Below are positions 11,693-23,213 of a stretch of 64,000 bases of DNA, piece after piece (position 1 is the stretch's first letter; the number at the start of each line of letters is the position of its first letter). Source of the DNA: Bolinopsis microptera. Its lineage: Eukaryota; Ctenophora; Tentaculata; Lobata; Bolinopsidae. The DNA lies in NCBI RefSeq assembly GCF_026151205.1, contig NC_087084.1, positions 7,799,394 to 7,863,393 of the forward strand, written 5' to 3'. The notes beneath the pieces are model-generated. The model ran no database searches. It had not been told where the DNA came from and saw only the letters and a list, made by a program, of their open reading frames with translations. Position numbers and translations under genes: made by a program.

Positions 11693-12300
11693 CAGATTGC
11701 GTTCATGCTAAGTGCTGTGTACGGCACCCTCTTAACCCCCTCTCTGGTTTCCAAGTGGAGTGAAGATGAGGATGGAAAATGCAAGTTATGTGAGGAGAGG
11801 ATGAGTACTACTGTATTTAGCACATTTTGGCTGGATGTAAAGTAGCTCTTAGTCGAGGAAGATATAGATGACGGCACGGCAAGGTTCTGAAGCAGATCTC
11901 TCCGAGTGAACACTTATAACTTTATAAGAACAAGGCCAACGATGGAAGACAGTTCATTGACTTTGTCCCTACTGAGAGGAAAAAAGCAGGTACAGACGAC
12001 CGAAAGGAGAGTCGTGGTTTTGGGATTCTGAGTGGGTCTCGAGATTGGAAATCGCTGTCAGTCATTGAGGAACAGCTTAAGTTTCCCAGTGAAATTTTGG
12101 AATTCTTAAGGTCCGCAAAGAATGTTGTTTGATAGGACTTAACGGTACCATCTGAAGAGTGGATTGCTGAATCACATGAGTACAAACTCGACCGGTAGAG
12201 CACTCTTCAGATTGAGATTCAAGCAAAAGGATGGAGCTGCTATAATTCTGCGGTTGAAATTGGAGCACGGGGAGTGGTTGCTCAGAGTTTGAATAGAGCT
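11693..12300 (+). pseudogene. Decayed R2-like LINE C-terminal endonuclease region, copy 1
   Basis: The translation in shifting frames parallels the intact minus-strand ORF at 52252-53022: FMLSAVYGTLL, KWSEDEDGKCKLC, then GRGRYR-like, GFGILSGS, ELTVPSEEWIAESHEYKLDR and GWSCYNSAVEIGARGVVAQS. Several stops (TAG for K/R codons) and frameshifts inactivate it. Homology begins at the ATTGCGTTCATGCTA junction and is cut at 12300 by the TIR element that follows. Confidence 0.8.
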
Positions 12301-13431
12301 TGCCCATATAGTATAGTTGTGTCTCAACTATACTGCCGTTCCCTGAGAAAAGGCAGTAAGTCACATCGATGCCATTTTGAGAAAATGGGACAAACGTGTT
12401 TGTCGTTTTTTAGGTAATATTATTCGTATAAACGGGGTTAATTTTGACATCTATGTGTGAATAAATCATTGTCATATGTCCTAAACATGCTTAAAAGCAT
12501 AAATTCACCAACACTGATCTATAAAAACCATTTTTCTTCAGAATAACTGAACTATTTTCCCATCCGCATTGGACTTACTGCCTTTTCTGAGGGAATCGCG
12601 GACTTACTGCCTTTTATTAGGATCGATGTCAACCGATTCCTCTCTAGAAAGGCAGTAAGTCCATTTTTCCTCAGATAAATTCAACACAAAAATACAACAT
12701 TTCTATATTTTTGATCATATCCTTGCAATATAATTATGTGGGCCTCCTGTGCATTGCAAGTGTGTAATATTGACGAAAAATGGATAATTTCTCGCTCAGA
12801 ATGCATATAACTCCTTAAATATCGAATATTTTGGAATAATTTTTAGAGCATCGTATTTAGCTTGGTCAGACGCATTAATTTGGAAAAAAAAACATTTGAA
12901 CATACAATATTTAAAGCACCAAATTTTTCAAAAAATGTTTCAATAATTCACACAAGGGGGGACCCTTGTGTTCAGGTTCAAAAATTTTGAAAATAATATT
13001 TTTTTAAATTTTGAATTATTAGTACCCAAATTTTTTGCTTGCTGAGCTGATTACGACCACATAAAAATTATTTCGATATAACTAAAACTGTGGAAGTTAT
13101 AGTCCAAAAACTATAAAAAATGCAAATAAATCTGGACTTACTGCCTTTTCTCAGGGAAAAAGTTCCCTCACGGAAAAAGTTCCCTCAGAGAAGGCTGTAC
13201 AAATGGACTTACTGCCTTTTCTCAGGGAAAGTTTTGGGATTACGTGCCAAATTGTCAAGTTATGTGTGACTTACTGCCTTTCGTGACAGCTAAAACAGTA
13301 TTTTTATAACGTGATTCATAGCTTATGTTGTAGAGAATCTTCTCCTGAAAATTTTGGTACCAATATCTCAAAATTTCGAAAAATGGACTTACTGCCTTCT
13401 CTCAGGGAACGGCAGTATACTATATGGGCAA
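12300..13431. mobile_element. 1.1-kb TIR element with internal copies of its end motif
   Basis: Left end TTGCCCATATAGTATA, then (after 17 extra bases) CTGCCGTTCCCTGAGA. The right end is the reverse complement, TTGCCCATATAGTATACTGCC and on. The end motif GGACTTACTGCCTTTTCTC recurs inside at about 12567, 12600, 12645, 13132, 13203, 13266 and 13385 in both orientations. No ORF. It interrupts or abuts the R2-like relic. Likely a non-autonomous DNA transposon; class unknown. Confidence 0.75.
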
Positions 13432-14232
13432 AGAAGTTCCACATGGAATTAGAGTGAAATAGAACAACAGCAATTAGGCATATCTCGTGAGCAGGGCTCT
13501 CCCACCCCACACTTCTAGTTCTACTATTTTCACTGTCTCACTTAATGTACCAGTTCGTTTGCTTTTTGTTTTTAGAGCTTTAGAGAGAAATCCAAATACC
13601 ACTCGTCCTTAAGGGCAATACATTTGGTTCACGATAAAAGTTGTTACAAACCTTTTGGTTACCATAAATTTCGCACATTTTTAGTTTACATCAATTTTAG
13701 TCACATTTTTTGACTTTTCGAGACCATTTTCAATTCTATTTATCTGATTTTTCCATTATCTATCTAGTTTAAAAAATGAAAACTATCTAAATAATCTAGA
13801 TGTAGATACTACCTGATGGGAAAAGGAAGTAAGAGAATGTGAAAACATAAAAGCATTGGATTAAACATGTAACAGTTAAAGTAGTTCAGCAGTAGGAAAG
13901 GTGATGTCATTATAATAATTATAAACAATGTAAACTAAATAACATTTATGTCATATATTATGCTCTACTGAAAGTTTAGTCTGCTTTTAAATTAGTCGCC
14001 GAAAAATATAGTCTCAATAGATTTGGTTTACAACAAAAGTTTGATTAAATCTTTGGTAGAATAACTTTGAGGGCGGTTTCAGGTGTCGTTAGATCTGTGA
14101 TCATTATAAAACTTGCGATATTAATTATTTTGTTGAAACTTGGTAAACCAGAGACTTTTCCATAAACGGTATTTAAACAAATTTCCAATAACCTTTAAAT
14201 CTCATATTAATTAACATATCATCTATGCAGCT
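13432..14232. other. Upstream region of the receptor gene, with an exon-1-like relic
   Basis: AT-rich and non-coding, except for 14106-14161. That block reads ATA AAA CTT GCG ATA TTA ATT and parallels the receptor signal-peptide exon about 120 bp downstream, with ATG changed to ATA. The promoter probably lies here, but no TATA or Inr call is secure. Confidence 0.5.
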
Positions 14233-17200
14233 ATGAAACTTTTAATATTACTGATCCTGTTGAAACTTGGTGAATCAGATACATCCTTGTCACCACAGAT
14301 TACTAGAAGCTCACACATTGCAGACGCTGATCGGCCTGAAGGTAATTATTACTTATATCATAACGCGTAAAAATTAAAATCGACTACATCAGTTTAAAGA
14401 TAGTAATTTTTGGTTTAAGTAAATTATGAATAAAGACCTTATATTAGCTTATCGCACATCGCTCATGAAAACACTTTTCAGAAAAAACGTGCACTTTCCA
14501 AGAAGAAAGTGGATTCTTGAGACAGGTATGTCTGTGGAATGACAGGAGGCTCTATAAGTGTCACAACACAGAGGAGTATTATCAGAGTTACGGTACTGTA
14601 AGGTCAGCTTTATGTTCAGATGATCCACACTACTATCAGGTATGTGGTTATTACAAGAGCACTGTAACAAATCGCAACCTTCTTTGTGGAGGATTTCTGT
14701 GTAAGGGACCGAGGGGCAGCATCGTGAACTCATTAGATTTTAGTAGATTTATTTGTAATGGAGAAAATGACTGTACTAATACAGAATTAGATGAGGAAGG
14801 ATGCAGCGAACTGATAACTATGCCGAGTGGGGAAAAGATAGCGTTCAATCTAATCTGTAATGATGATTGTGAGACAAGATCCTGTGAGGACGAGGCTACC
14901 TGTAACGGATACAGATACCGTATATATTGTGAGGTTTTTTATATACCAAGAATAATACACTGCTTAACACCAGCCTCTATATGTGATGGATATAAAAACT
15001 GTGTTAACGGAGAGGACGAAGCTAACTGTACCGTTACTAATGAAACACAGTACACTTGTGAACATTCCAGGACTAAACTTACAGTACCAGTACACAACTT
15101 TACAAGATGTACAGTACTGTTAAACCATTTCAACACGTACTGCAGTGATTATTCTGCATATCAGACAAACTGTTCAGATCCCGCCAGAGTAGGGGTAAGA
15201 TGTCTTGTTAACGGATACTTGTCCTCTGTATCAAAATATATGATCTGCTCCGGTAGAAAGGCAATATGTGACGATAACTTTGAGAACCAGTGCATAACAA
15301 CTTCTAGTCAGTGTAATGTTCACAGGCACTTAATGTGTGATGGTCAACCAGACTGCAATGATAAAAGTGATGAAACTGATCATATCTGCATCACCATGAC
15401 AGTGGTAAAGTGTGAAAGACGTGTCGGCCAGAATGGGGAACTCCCAATACCTCTAGCTTGGGTAAGAGATGGGTTTAAGGACTGTTTGAGTGGAATCGAC
15501 GAAGATGACAGTTGGCCTACTTGTGGGAGCACCAAATCTTTAAGATATGTTATCAGCAAAGACACGTCGTGTGAAAATGTGTACCTTTGTCCATGGGGTG
15601 ATCCTGGATATGTGGAATTTAGTGAACTATGCGATGGAGTTGAAACATGTGGAAATGAAAATAAGATCTGCTCTGAGTCCCGCAAACAACTAAAACTGTC
15701 CACAACTGTTTTATCAACTGACAAAAGCCTGGTAAAGCATTTATCATACTGCATAAAGGGGATAAAAAACACTCAAAACTTCAAAAATCATTGCTTCACC
15801 ATCAGTACGTTTATATTTTCAAATGAAAACGTTTACGGAGGAACCAAAACAACGGTTTTAATGCCACATTTTACTCAAAATTGTGACCACATGTTTGGAG
15901 AACAATATTTTTACACTAGTTGTGCAGGAAAGTGTATCAGCTCTTCCTGTCCACTGAAAAATATTCCTAGATATGAGGCGTGTCCAGGACAATATCATAA
16001 AAGAATAGGGACGATAGCCAATAACGAATTCCTAACATTTGTCACAAAATCATATGGAAATATTTATACGAATAGATATTTCGTCTGTGACAATAATATC
16101 ACCTGCATTGATTATTCCCAAGTATGTAATCTCATCAATGATTGTGGGGATGGTTCGGATGAGGACAGCTGCACAAATAACTTCAAATGTAACGGTAGCT
16201 ACATACCAGTGACGAAGAAATGTGACGGATCATTTGACTGCCTGGATTTGACAGACGAATGCAATGACCAGTGCTCAAGACAACTTCTAGAAGGGAATGC
16301 TCTCAAATGGTCATCGTGGGTTATAGGATTTCTAGCCGTCATGGCAAATCTTATCATCCTGTCCAAAAATGCTGGAACTTTGAAGAAATGTAGAACTACC
16401 GTAGCTCTGTTTAATAAGTCCCTTATCATGATGATATCTTTTGGAGACCTTTTAGTTGGTATCTACTTATTGGTCATATCAATTTATGATGGCATAATCT
16501 TCAAGGAAGAATATTGTACCCAACAGATCGGATGGATTACCAGCATCCAATGTTCAACTATTGGAGTTCTAAGCACCATAGGATCGCAAGTCTCGCTTTT
16601 TGCTATGTGTGCATTGAGCCTCACCCGAATTTACGGAATACACAACTCCATGAGAATTCCGGGAGAAGTTACCTTAGTAAAATCACTACAAGTTGCAGGA
16701 GGTGTTTTAATGATGACGTTGGCGTCCATTGTCATTGCTGTAATCCCAATTATCTCCAAATTTGAGGATTTTTTTGTTAACGGAGTGAAGTATGCAGAAG
16801 AGATAAAGGTATTTATTGGAACAATGAACAAGCAGACACTATTTGCCGTCTTTCAGGGATACTTTGGTAGAATGAAGGAAAGAACACTTAGCTGGCGCAT
16901 GATCAACAAAATGATGTACGAGATGTATTCTCATGATAATGGTTATCAAGACTACACAAAAAACATTGAAAAGGTAGATTTCTTTGGAAACGATGGAGTT
17001 TGCCTCTTCAAATATTTTGTCAAAGAAAATGATCCACAGAGGCACTTGGTATGGGCAATTCTTGCCCTGAACTTTGTGTGCTTCTTTTTCATTACAGCCT
17101 CATACTTGATCATTAGCATCATATCTTGCAAATCTTCTAAATGTTTGACACAGTCAGGAGGGAACCAACAGATTTCACAACGCAATAGGAAAATGAACTA

Positions 17201-17570
17201 AAGAATCGCCAACATTATCACTACCGATTTCCTTTGCTGGGTACCTTTCATAGTGATCTGTGTACTACATTCCCTTGAAGTTCTTGATGCAACACCCTGG
17301 TATGGCCTGTTTTCAATGATTATTCTACCGATAAACTCAGTCATAAACCCACTTATCTATGATGACACTGTAACGAACCTTATTAGCGTACCTGCTCAAA
17401 GACTCGAAACCCTAATCACTGGTTCAAGAATTTACCGAGAGTTAAGGCTAAGATTACAACGATCATCACCAGTTGAGACCATTGAGATGAATTGTGTGGC
17501 AGTACAAGACGGTGAAGTTCCAGGTACAGCAGAGATGACTGAAATACGAGACAAACAAAGAAATGATTAG
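14233..17570 (+). CDS. LDL-receptor class A repeat 7TM receptor (rhodopsin-like), one in-frame TAA before TM6
   Basis: Exon 1 (14233-14341) encodes the signal peptide MKLLILLILLKLG. The donor is G/GTAATT and exon 2 begins at 14482 after TTTTCAG, with phase 1 kept. Exon 2 then reads in one frame to 17570 except for TAA at 17199-17201 (codon about 943 of 1065). The ectodomain is Cys-rich with about eight LDLa-like modules (CDGQPDCNDKSDE, CDGYKNCVNGEDEANC, CNLINDCGDGSDEDSC). TM1 starts near residue 643. TM3 ends TRIYGI in place of the usual D/ERY. TM5 is followed by ICL3 (GNQQISQRNRKMN), the TAA, TM6 (TDFLCWVPFIVIC) and TM7 with NPLIY. It lacks the leucine-rich repeats of LGR/relaxin receptors and of snail GRL101. 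The ligand is unknown. The stop would remove TM6, TM7 and the tail. It could be a recent pseudogene, a null allele or a sequence error. AATAAA is at 17851. Confidence 0.9.
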
Positions 17571-17850
17571 CTGAGACAAAGAAGGAAGCTTATGACGGCA
17601 TTTTGGGAGACAAAGCAGCATAAAAACGATCAAGTTAAATGAATTGTCTTGCAACATCCGATATTATGGACTTGAAGAATATGCTGCACAAGCAGATGAG
17701 TGATGGAAGAAGAGAAGAAGAGACAAAGAAAATATGACATTTGATAAAATTCATAAGGGGAGTCACTTTAAGTTTAACAGAACTACCTTGTCAACGTGAA
17801 AATTAGCTTTGAAAATTTGTTTTATTACTTATTGTAAAATCATTGATCGC

Positions 17851-17856
17851 AATAAA
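17851..17856 (+). terminator. Poly(A) signal of the receptor gene
   Basis: AATAAA about 280 bp after the receptor stop codon. It is the first good signal downstream. Confidence 0.55.
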
Positions 17857-17876
17857 GTTGATTTTGAATAAGATAT

Positions 17877-18088
17877 TACTAGACACTAGTATCGTTATTT
17901 TTTAATAAAACCAACAAAAAATTACTTTTAAACGAAGGGGAAAAAAGAAAACAAAAAAAGAGAAAATCTTTTCGTCTGTATAACGGACAATTTATACATT
18001 TGGTATTGATTATAATGCTATGTTATTTTAGAATAATTGGCACATTTATTGAATAATTGAATTATACTGATATTTTAGTATTTAGTAT
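17877..18088. mobile_element. 212-bp dispersed element with 19-bp flanking duplication, copy 1
   Basis: The insert TACTAGACACTAGTATCG...GTATTTA is flanked by identical TTGATTTTGAATAAGATAT (17858-17876 and 18089-18107). A second copy lies at 19258-19480 in the same orientation. A long target duplication suggests LINE-mediated insertion into the receptor 3' flank. Confidence 0.7.
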
Positions 18089-18120
18089 TTGATTTTGAAT
18101 AAGATATACTTGTTATAACC

Positions 18121-18123
<3 letters not shown>

Positions 18124-18151
<28 letters not shown>
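18124..18151. repeat. Homopolymer C28
   Basis: 28 consecutive C. Its length is likely to vary or be misassembled. Confidence 0.9.
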
Positions 18152-19257
18152 TCGTTAATCATCAGCCTAATGCCAAAAAACTGTTTACGGATTAAAACAA
18201 AAGATAACTGGCGAAATTTTTGTTTCAAAACAAGTTTTCCAAAAACTACTCGTAACCAGAAATATTTACAACTGGGTTAACTTAAATTATTATCGAATGA
18301 AATGGCGAATTTGCGTTGTCGCAATCTTATTACTGTATCAACCAAGGTTAACCGCGCCAGCAACACCAAACCACTGTGGACCCTTCTCTCTCACTTAACT
18401 CCCTAATGTCAACTCTCCGTGTCAACTCTCCAATTCCAGCATCGCAGATGGACTCCTGGCGGAGCAATCTGGGAGACCACCCGAGGATGGCGAACTTCTG
18501 GTCACCTCACTTCGACTTTTTCAACTCCGATTCCGGCCACTCGACCTCCTGTTCCTGCACTGACCCTCCCGAGTCCCTCCAGATCTCGTCTTCTTGGCGA
18601 CTGATAGACGAGATCAGACTCATCTTCGGAATTGCAAAAGGATGCCGACTCATTGAGCTGTAGATGGCGAATGCAGATCAATCTAGAACGAGCACGTCAA
18701 CTCTCACACCCAACTTGTCCTAGGTCGGTTAACTCGGTCGATACTTATATATTCTATTGTACTATAACATGATACTCGATACTATTTACCTTGATGGTCA
18801 GACGTTCTGCTGGTCTTTTTACGAACTGTCATTAATCGTTTACACTACAAACCGCTAAAACTACTATACTCCGAATCTTCAAAGCTATGATTGAAAGTTG
18901 AGCCGTAACAATTACCAGGAGTGTTGATTGTTGAATGCAACAAGTAAATTTGAATCCTTGACACAGAATGCCGTATTTAATTACGAACTTAACTCGTACA
19001 GTTTCAGAGGGATACAAGTTCTTGGCGAATAAGAGTACCACCACACTGGTGGGGACTATCGATCCCAAAGACCCTCACGCTAGTCATCATTAGAGCGCTC
19101 TAGCTACTAGTAGTTAGGCAGCAAGTCATTAAACTTGTAGTCGGCACTATATACCAGGCGTAGTTAGATCCTATACTGGTTCTGATAGGATGGAGCCCTA
19201 TAAATTGCGTAGACCTAGTGACTAGCTCGTAGGTACTCCTACCGGAAGTTCCTATAT
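18152..19257. other. Non-coding spacer between the two 212-bp repeat copies
   Basis: 18360-18665 is richer in GC (CTCC/TCC runs) and open on the plus strand, but no domain or splice structure was seen. The remainder is unremarkable. Confidence 0.35.
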
Positions 19258-19480
19258 TACTAGACACTAGTATCGTTATTATTTAATAAAACCAACAAAA
19301 ATAAAGAATAAATACTTTTAAAAGAAGGGGGAAAAAAGGAAAAAAAAAAGAAAGAAGAAAATCTTATCGTCTGCATAACGGAAAATGTATACATCTGAAT
19401 TAAAGTATTGATTATAATGCTATGTTATTTTAGAATAATTGGAACAATTATTTAATCATGAATTATGCTGATAGTATTTA
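19258..19480. repeat. 212-bp dispersed element, copy 2
   Basis: Matches 17877-18088 with small indels in the A/G-rich part (GAAGGGGGAAAAAAGG). No equivalent long flanking duplication is visible. Confidence 0.75.
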
Positions 19481-20641
19481 GAGCATTAATAAAAAAATAC
19501 AACTTTTAACTATTGCTTACATTAATCTAATAATATGGAAGCTATCGACTAGCACGTTAGATTGGTTAAACAATAAAAATTACAATTGTGCAGTGGTGAC
19601 TGGTGAGAACAGTTCAGATTATCATTGAGTAATTGGGCTCCAATATCAACGTGGATAAGTGCTAACCCCACACTTTGTGATGCTTTGTCAAGCCCTGGTA
19701 TAGAATTCATTTCAATTTCATGTTAACGATCCGATGATCAGGGCATATTAAAGCTTTTCAGCTAGAAGTGTTCTTGAACAAACTCTTCATATTATAAATC
19801 TAGGATGTGGACTAGATACACCCGGTTAAGACAGTAAGACGTTTCCATCTCATTACACAATCTATATTAAAAATCTCAATAAATGTGTATGTGCGTGTGT
19901 AATTTACAAACAGAAAACGGAACGGGGCTGATTTATTTTCGGTATAGTGCCGACAAAACTCTGAAGGTGCCTAATTTGAGCTTAAGTTTTTTAATTGGAG
20001 GTGGTAAGTGCCAAGTGGTTAATTTATTGATTTTATGACCCAAATGTGATACTAAAGTGTCTCACGTTCTCTCCCTCCCTCCCACTCTCGCGTGTTTTCG
20101 AATAAGTGGCATTATACTTTTGTATTTTAACGGCGATAATGAAGTCATGACCGTAGGCCTGGGTTACACTAGAGCACTAGTACTCAATAAATCTAATAGA
20201 CTTGAAGTGATGCTATTAGTTTATGTTATAGGAGTGGTGCCACCTTGGAAGTAGAGACCCGACCTTATCCATGAATACTGGATAGTTTCACGGTTACATA
20301 CAACATATTTTAAACTGATTTCACAACTATAATTAAATACATTTATTGAGGACGTTACAGAAGGAATTAATTTGATGTAGTCCTAACTCTCCTCACGTCC
20401 GAAAATGGCGTTTCTCTTGTATCAAATATAAGTGCGGTACAATTTTGCGAATAGTGAGATTCCGCCGCACCTGCCTGAATTTACTTTATGTGCAAAGAGT
20501 GCGGCAAACTTGGCCAATATTGGGATTTGATAGGCGATAGCAGGATTAGTTTAAAAATTGCGCGGAAAAGTTGTTTAATTAAACAGGCTATCGTCGGACG
20601 GTTATCCATGCACTTATTCAATTCAGTTTCCGCAATCCCAG
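19481..20641. other. Non-coding, no gene recognised
   Basis: Contains a short ACATTTATTGAG segment at about 20338, also seen at 30446 and 39628. Nothing else can be supported. Confidence 0.35.
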
Positions 20642-20960
20642 GTGATAGTTGCTTTACTGAATGTGGCTAGTTTTGGAGGGATGTTTGCACAGGATTATCT
20701 TGCGGTAATTGTTACAAGCAACTTCGTCGTAAAGTTCTTGTTTGGGATCGGTGCTATATCTATTGGTTATATTCTCTATGACGTAGATTACTTCGGAGCG
20801 GAGAGGTTTGCCCTGGGCTCCAGTGTTGCACTTGCTGTGGGCTTGGTGGGTGGTGCAGTTGGACCGGCCATGGTGGCCTTTGCACTGTTTCTCCCTGTTA
20901 TCATCACTACGTTAGTGCTCAGTGATCTCCAGATTATGGTGGTTCTCTCAATGACTGAGG
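20642..20960 (+). CDS. Orphan exon encoding several membrane spans
   Basis: A pyrimidine-rich acceptor (TTTCCGCAATCCCAG) precedes an open stretch of about 106 codons encoding three or four hydrophobic helices: VIVALLNVASFGGMF, FLFGIGAISIGYILY, ALAVGLVGGAVGPAMVAFAL, LPVIITTLVL. Charged turns lie between them (YDVDYFGAERF). Composition is that of a real polytopic membrane protein. The 3' boundary is unclear because the only nearby GT sites (GAG/GTTCGT) are weak. The family is not recognised and no partner exon was found within 1 kb. It could be a gene relic cut by the repeat A copy that follows. Confidence 0.45.
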
Positions 20961-21094
20961 TTCGTTAGATACCAAGAGGGGGATGTAAAATTCATTTTTC
21001 ATAAACGCAGTCACTCCAACACCCTGAATGATGTCAATATCAGCTATAAAGTGCTTGTCACTATATAGTCCTGTCACTATATAAGATATATATA

Positions 21095-21519
21095 CTTCAC
21101 GACAATCTGTTGTAAAACAGGGGTTCCAGAAAACCCACTTGCCGATACTGCTGAAACATGAAATTTTGTTTACAGTCGATTTGGACAAGGTCTAGACGCC
21201 CTGCAAAGTTTCAGATCTCTTACTCAATTTTAACATGGTTTTTAAGGCACCTGAATATGGCGATTTTGGGTTTTTTACCTAATTTCGTATAACATGCTGG
21301 CGCGTATTTTGCGAAAATTTCTTTAAAACCTCCATATAACTATTTCTTATTCCTGTCATCTTTAACATTGAATTAGAATGTTTTGAACTTAAATATACCT
21401 GCTGAACTACTTTCGATGAGTCTTAATGCCTGGAAAACAATAAATGGGATATAATAGTATAGGGGGTAAATAGTATTGTGAATATAAGGGCGACGGTAAT
21501 GCTTGCCAGCATTGTGATC
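21095..21519 (+). repeat. Dispersed repeat A, copy 3
   Basis: Nearly identical to 3499-3925, including the TAGTATAGGGGGTAAATAG site left unoccupied. Confidence 0.9.
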
Positions 21520-21522
21520 AAT

Positions 21523-22299
21523 TTTGAGGGATAAGGAATTGTTTATATGTTCTGAAACCTAGTTAAATCGATTTTTCGTGCAATTTCTGATCAGAAACAG
21601 TCATCAAAATGAGTTAATAAAAAGGTCGATTTCTCGGTAAATTTTGAGTTTTCGTTCAAATAAATATTTTGCTAAGAAGTAAGAACTTAAAAACGCGCAT
21701 ATTCAATCCTCGCGCGAATAAATCATAAGGAGGCGAATATATTGCTAAGAAAACGTAGATGTAACTCTCGCGCAAATTAATTATAAGGAGGCGAATATTT
21801 TGCTAACAATGCGAAGATTTCATTCTCGTGTAAACAAACTAAAAAGGAGCGTGCAACGCGCGTCAGACCGTTATTAGGCAAATATTTTTTAAAGAATTCG
21901 AGTAAAATCGATTGAAATATCACGAAGTTTTAAGTTTAGAGAGAAACTGGATCATTTGCATATCCATGATTGACGAATTAGTTATTTTACTGTTTACAAA
22001 CATAACTTAGGTAATTCACTTGACGGATGTTACTCGTCTAAATTTCTTCGAAGTAGCGCGCGCCGCTTTCTTCTCGATGGCAAGTGCTACGAAGTAGCGC
22101 GCGCCGGGCCAGATCATTAACAATGGTCAAGTAATTCACAAGAAGTTTTCTTCGAGTTTGACAAAATATATTTTTCAATATATTTCCCTGGTGGACTTCA
22201 GTGCGTGTTCAGAAGGTAGTTGACTTTAGTTCGGGTCAACTTACGGTCATATCACGTGATCGATGTTAGTAGTACCTGTTCGATCATTGAAGGTGAGGA
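21523..22299 (+). repeat. Host repeat unit C, copy 1 (with MITE inside)
   Basis: About 0.75 kb: TTTTGAGGGATAAGGAATTG..., a subrepeat TTATAAGGAGGCGAATATTT with CTAAGAA..GCG, then GTTTTAAGTTTAGAGAGAAAC and on to GGTCATATCACGTGATCGAT. The same order recurs in 22595-22868 plus 28066-28430, split there by the 5.2-kb TIR unit. Confidence 0.8.
22020..22130. mobile_element. MITE TTGAC family, copy 2 (111 bp)
   Basis: Starts TTGACGGATG, ends CAATGGTCAA, and is flanked by GTAATTCAC on both sides (22011-22019, 22131-22139). The paralogous unit at 28294-28302 has a single GTAATTCAC with no insert, so it preserves the empty site. Confidence 0.9.
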
Positions 22300-22868
22300 T
22301 TGCCTCGATCTTTCGGTCTCATCTTAAGTTCAACTCCGTAGGTCATGATTAGGGCTGTAAAACCAATTTAAATCGATTTCTCGTGCAACGTTGTACAGGT
22401 GAGGAACAGTCACAAAAATGAATTGCTTACCTGCTGTGTTTTGTCGTACTCTGCTCTCCGATCAAGTTCGATCAGTTGAGGTGAGGATTGCCTCGATCTT
22501 ACGGTTTCAGCCCTAGGTCAAGAGCTGTAGAACCGAAGGATCAATACAATATACCTACATGTTGGCGTTGCTTGTTGCTCGTATTAACTATAAAACATAA
22601 GTTTTGAGGAATAAGGATTTGTTTATAGGTTCTGAAACCTAGTTAAATCGATTTTTTGTGCAATTTTAGGTCAGAAACAGTCATCAAAATAGATTAATTA
22701 GACGGTCAATCTCTCGGTAAATTTTGAGCTTTCGTTCAGATAAATATTTTGCTAAGAACTGCGCGAACATAAAAAACACAAATTGAATCCTCTCGCAAAT
22801 AAATTATAAGGTGGCGAATATTTCCCTAAGGAAGCGAAGATTTATTTGCGTCGCGCAAATAATTATAA

Positions 22869-23213
22869 CACCCTACGCGCGTGGGGTGGACTCCTGGGGT
22901 GGACTTTTATTCAGCGCGTATTTTGTAGCCTGTTCAACTTGACGTTTTGAATCGTTACTATCTCAATGTCACAGATACACAGAATGTGAGGTGATCATCT
23001 TAAAGAGAAACGTCTCAGCTTTCACCTGGTGTAAAGTTTATCTTTGTTCTCAAAATATAGCTCGCTCAGTGTGCAACAGAAGTTGACATTACAATAACCA
23101 CGTCCGCGACCGGTCGTCAGATACCGGAGTCTTGCACAAAATTGGGTCCCTAAATTAAAATTTTATGACACAGTTACGATGAACTAGTGTCTAGGGAAAC
23201 ATTTGGTGAAAAT
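22869..23213 (+). repeat. Left terminal inverted repeat of the 5.2-kb unit
   Basis: Contains GGGGTGGACTCCTGGGGTGG at its outer end and AACTAGTGTCTAGGGAAAC at its inner end. The inverse is at 27724-28065 with very few differences. Confidence 0.9.

Noticed and set aside
14651..17185. Many open frames of 60-130 codons antisense or out of frame within the receptor gene
   Set aside because: All overlap the 7TM receptor reading frame and show no domain pattern.
18376..18663. Ser-rich plus-strand frames of 61-95 codons
   Set aside because: Two overlapping frames are open together because of CT-rich composition; no domain and no splice sites.
17877..19480. Possible LTR retrotransposon (direct repeats of about 215 bp, 1.2 kb apart)
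   Set aside because: No TG..CA ends, primer-binding site, polypurine tract or gag/pol was seen; copy 1 has its own 19-bp flanking duplication, fitting separate insertions.
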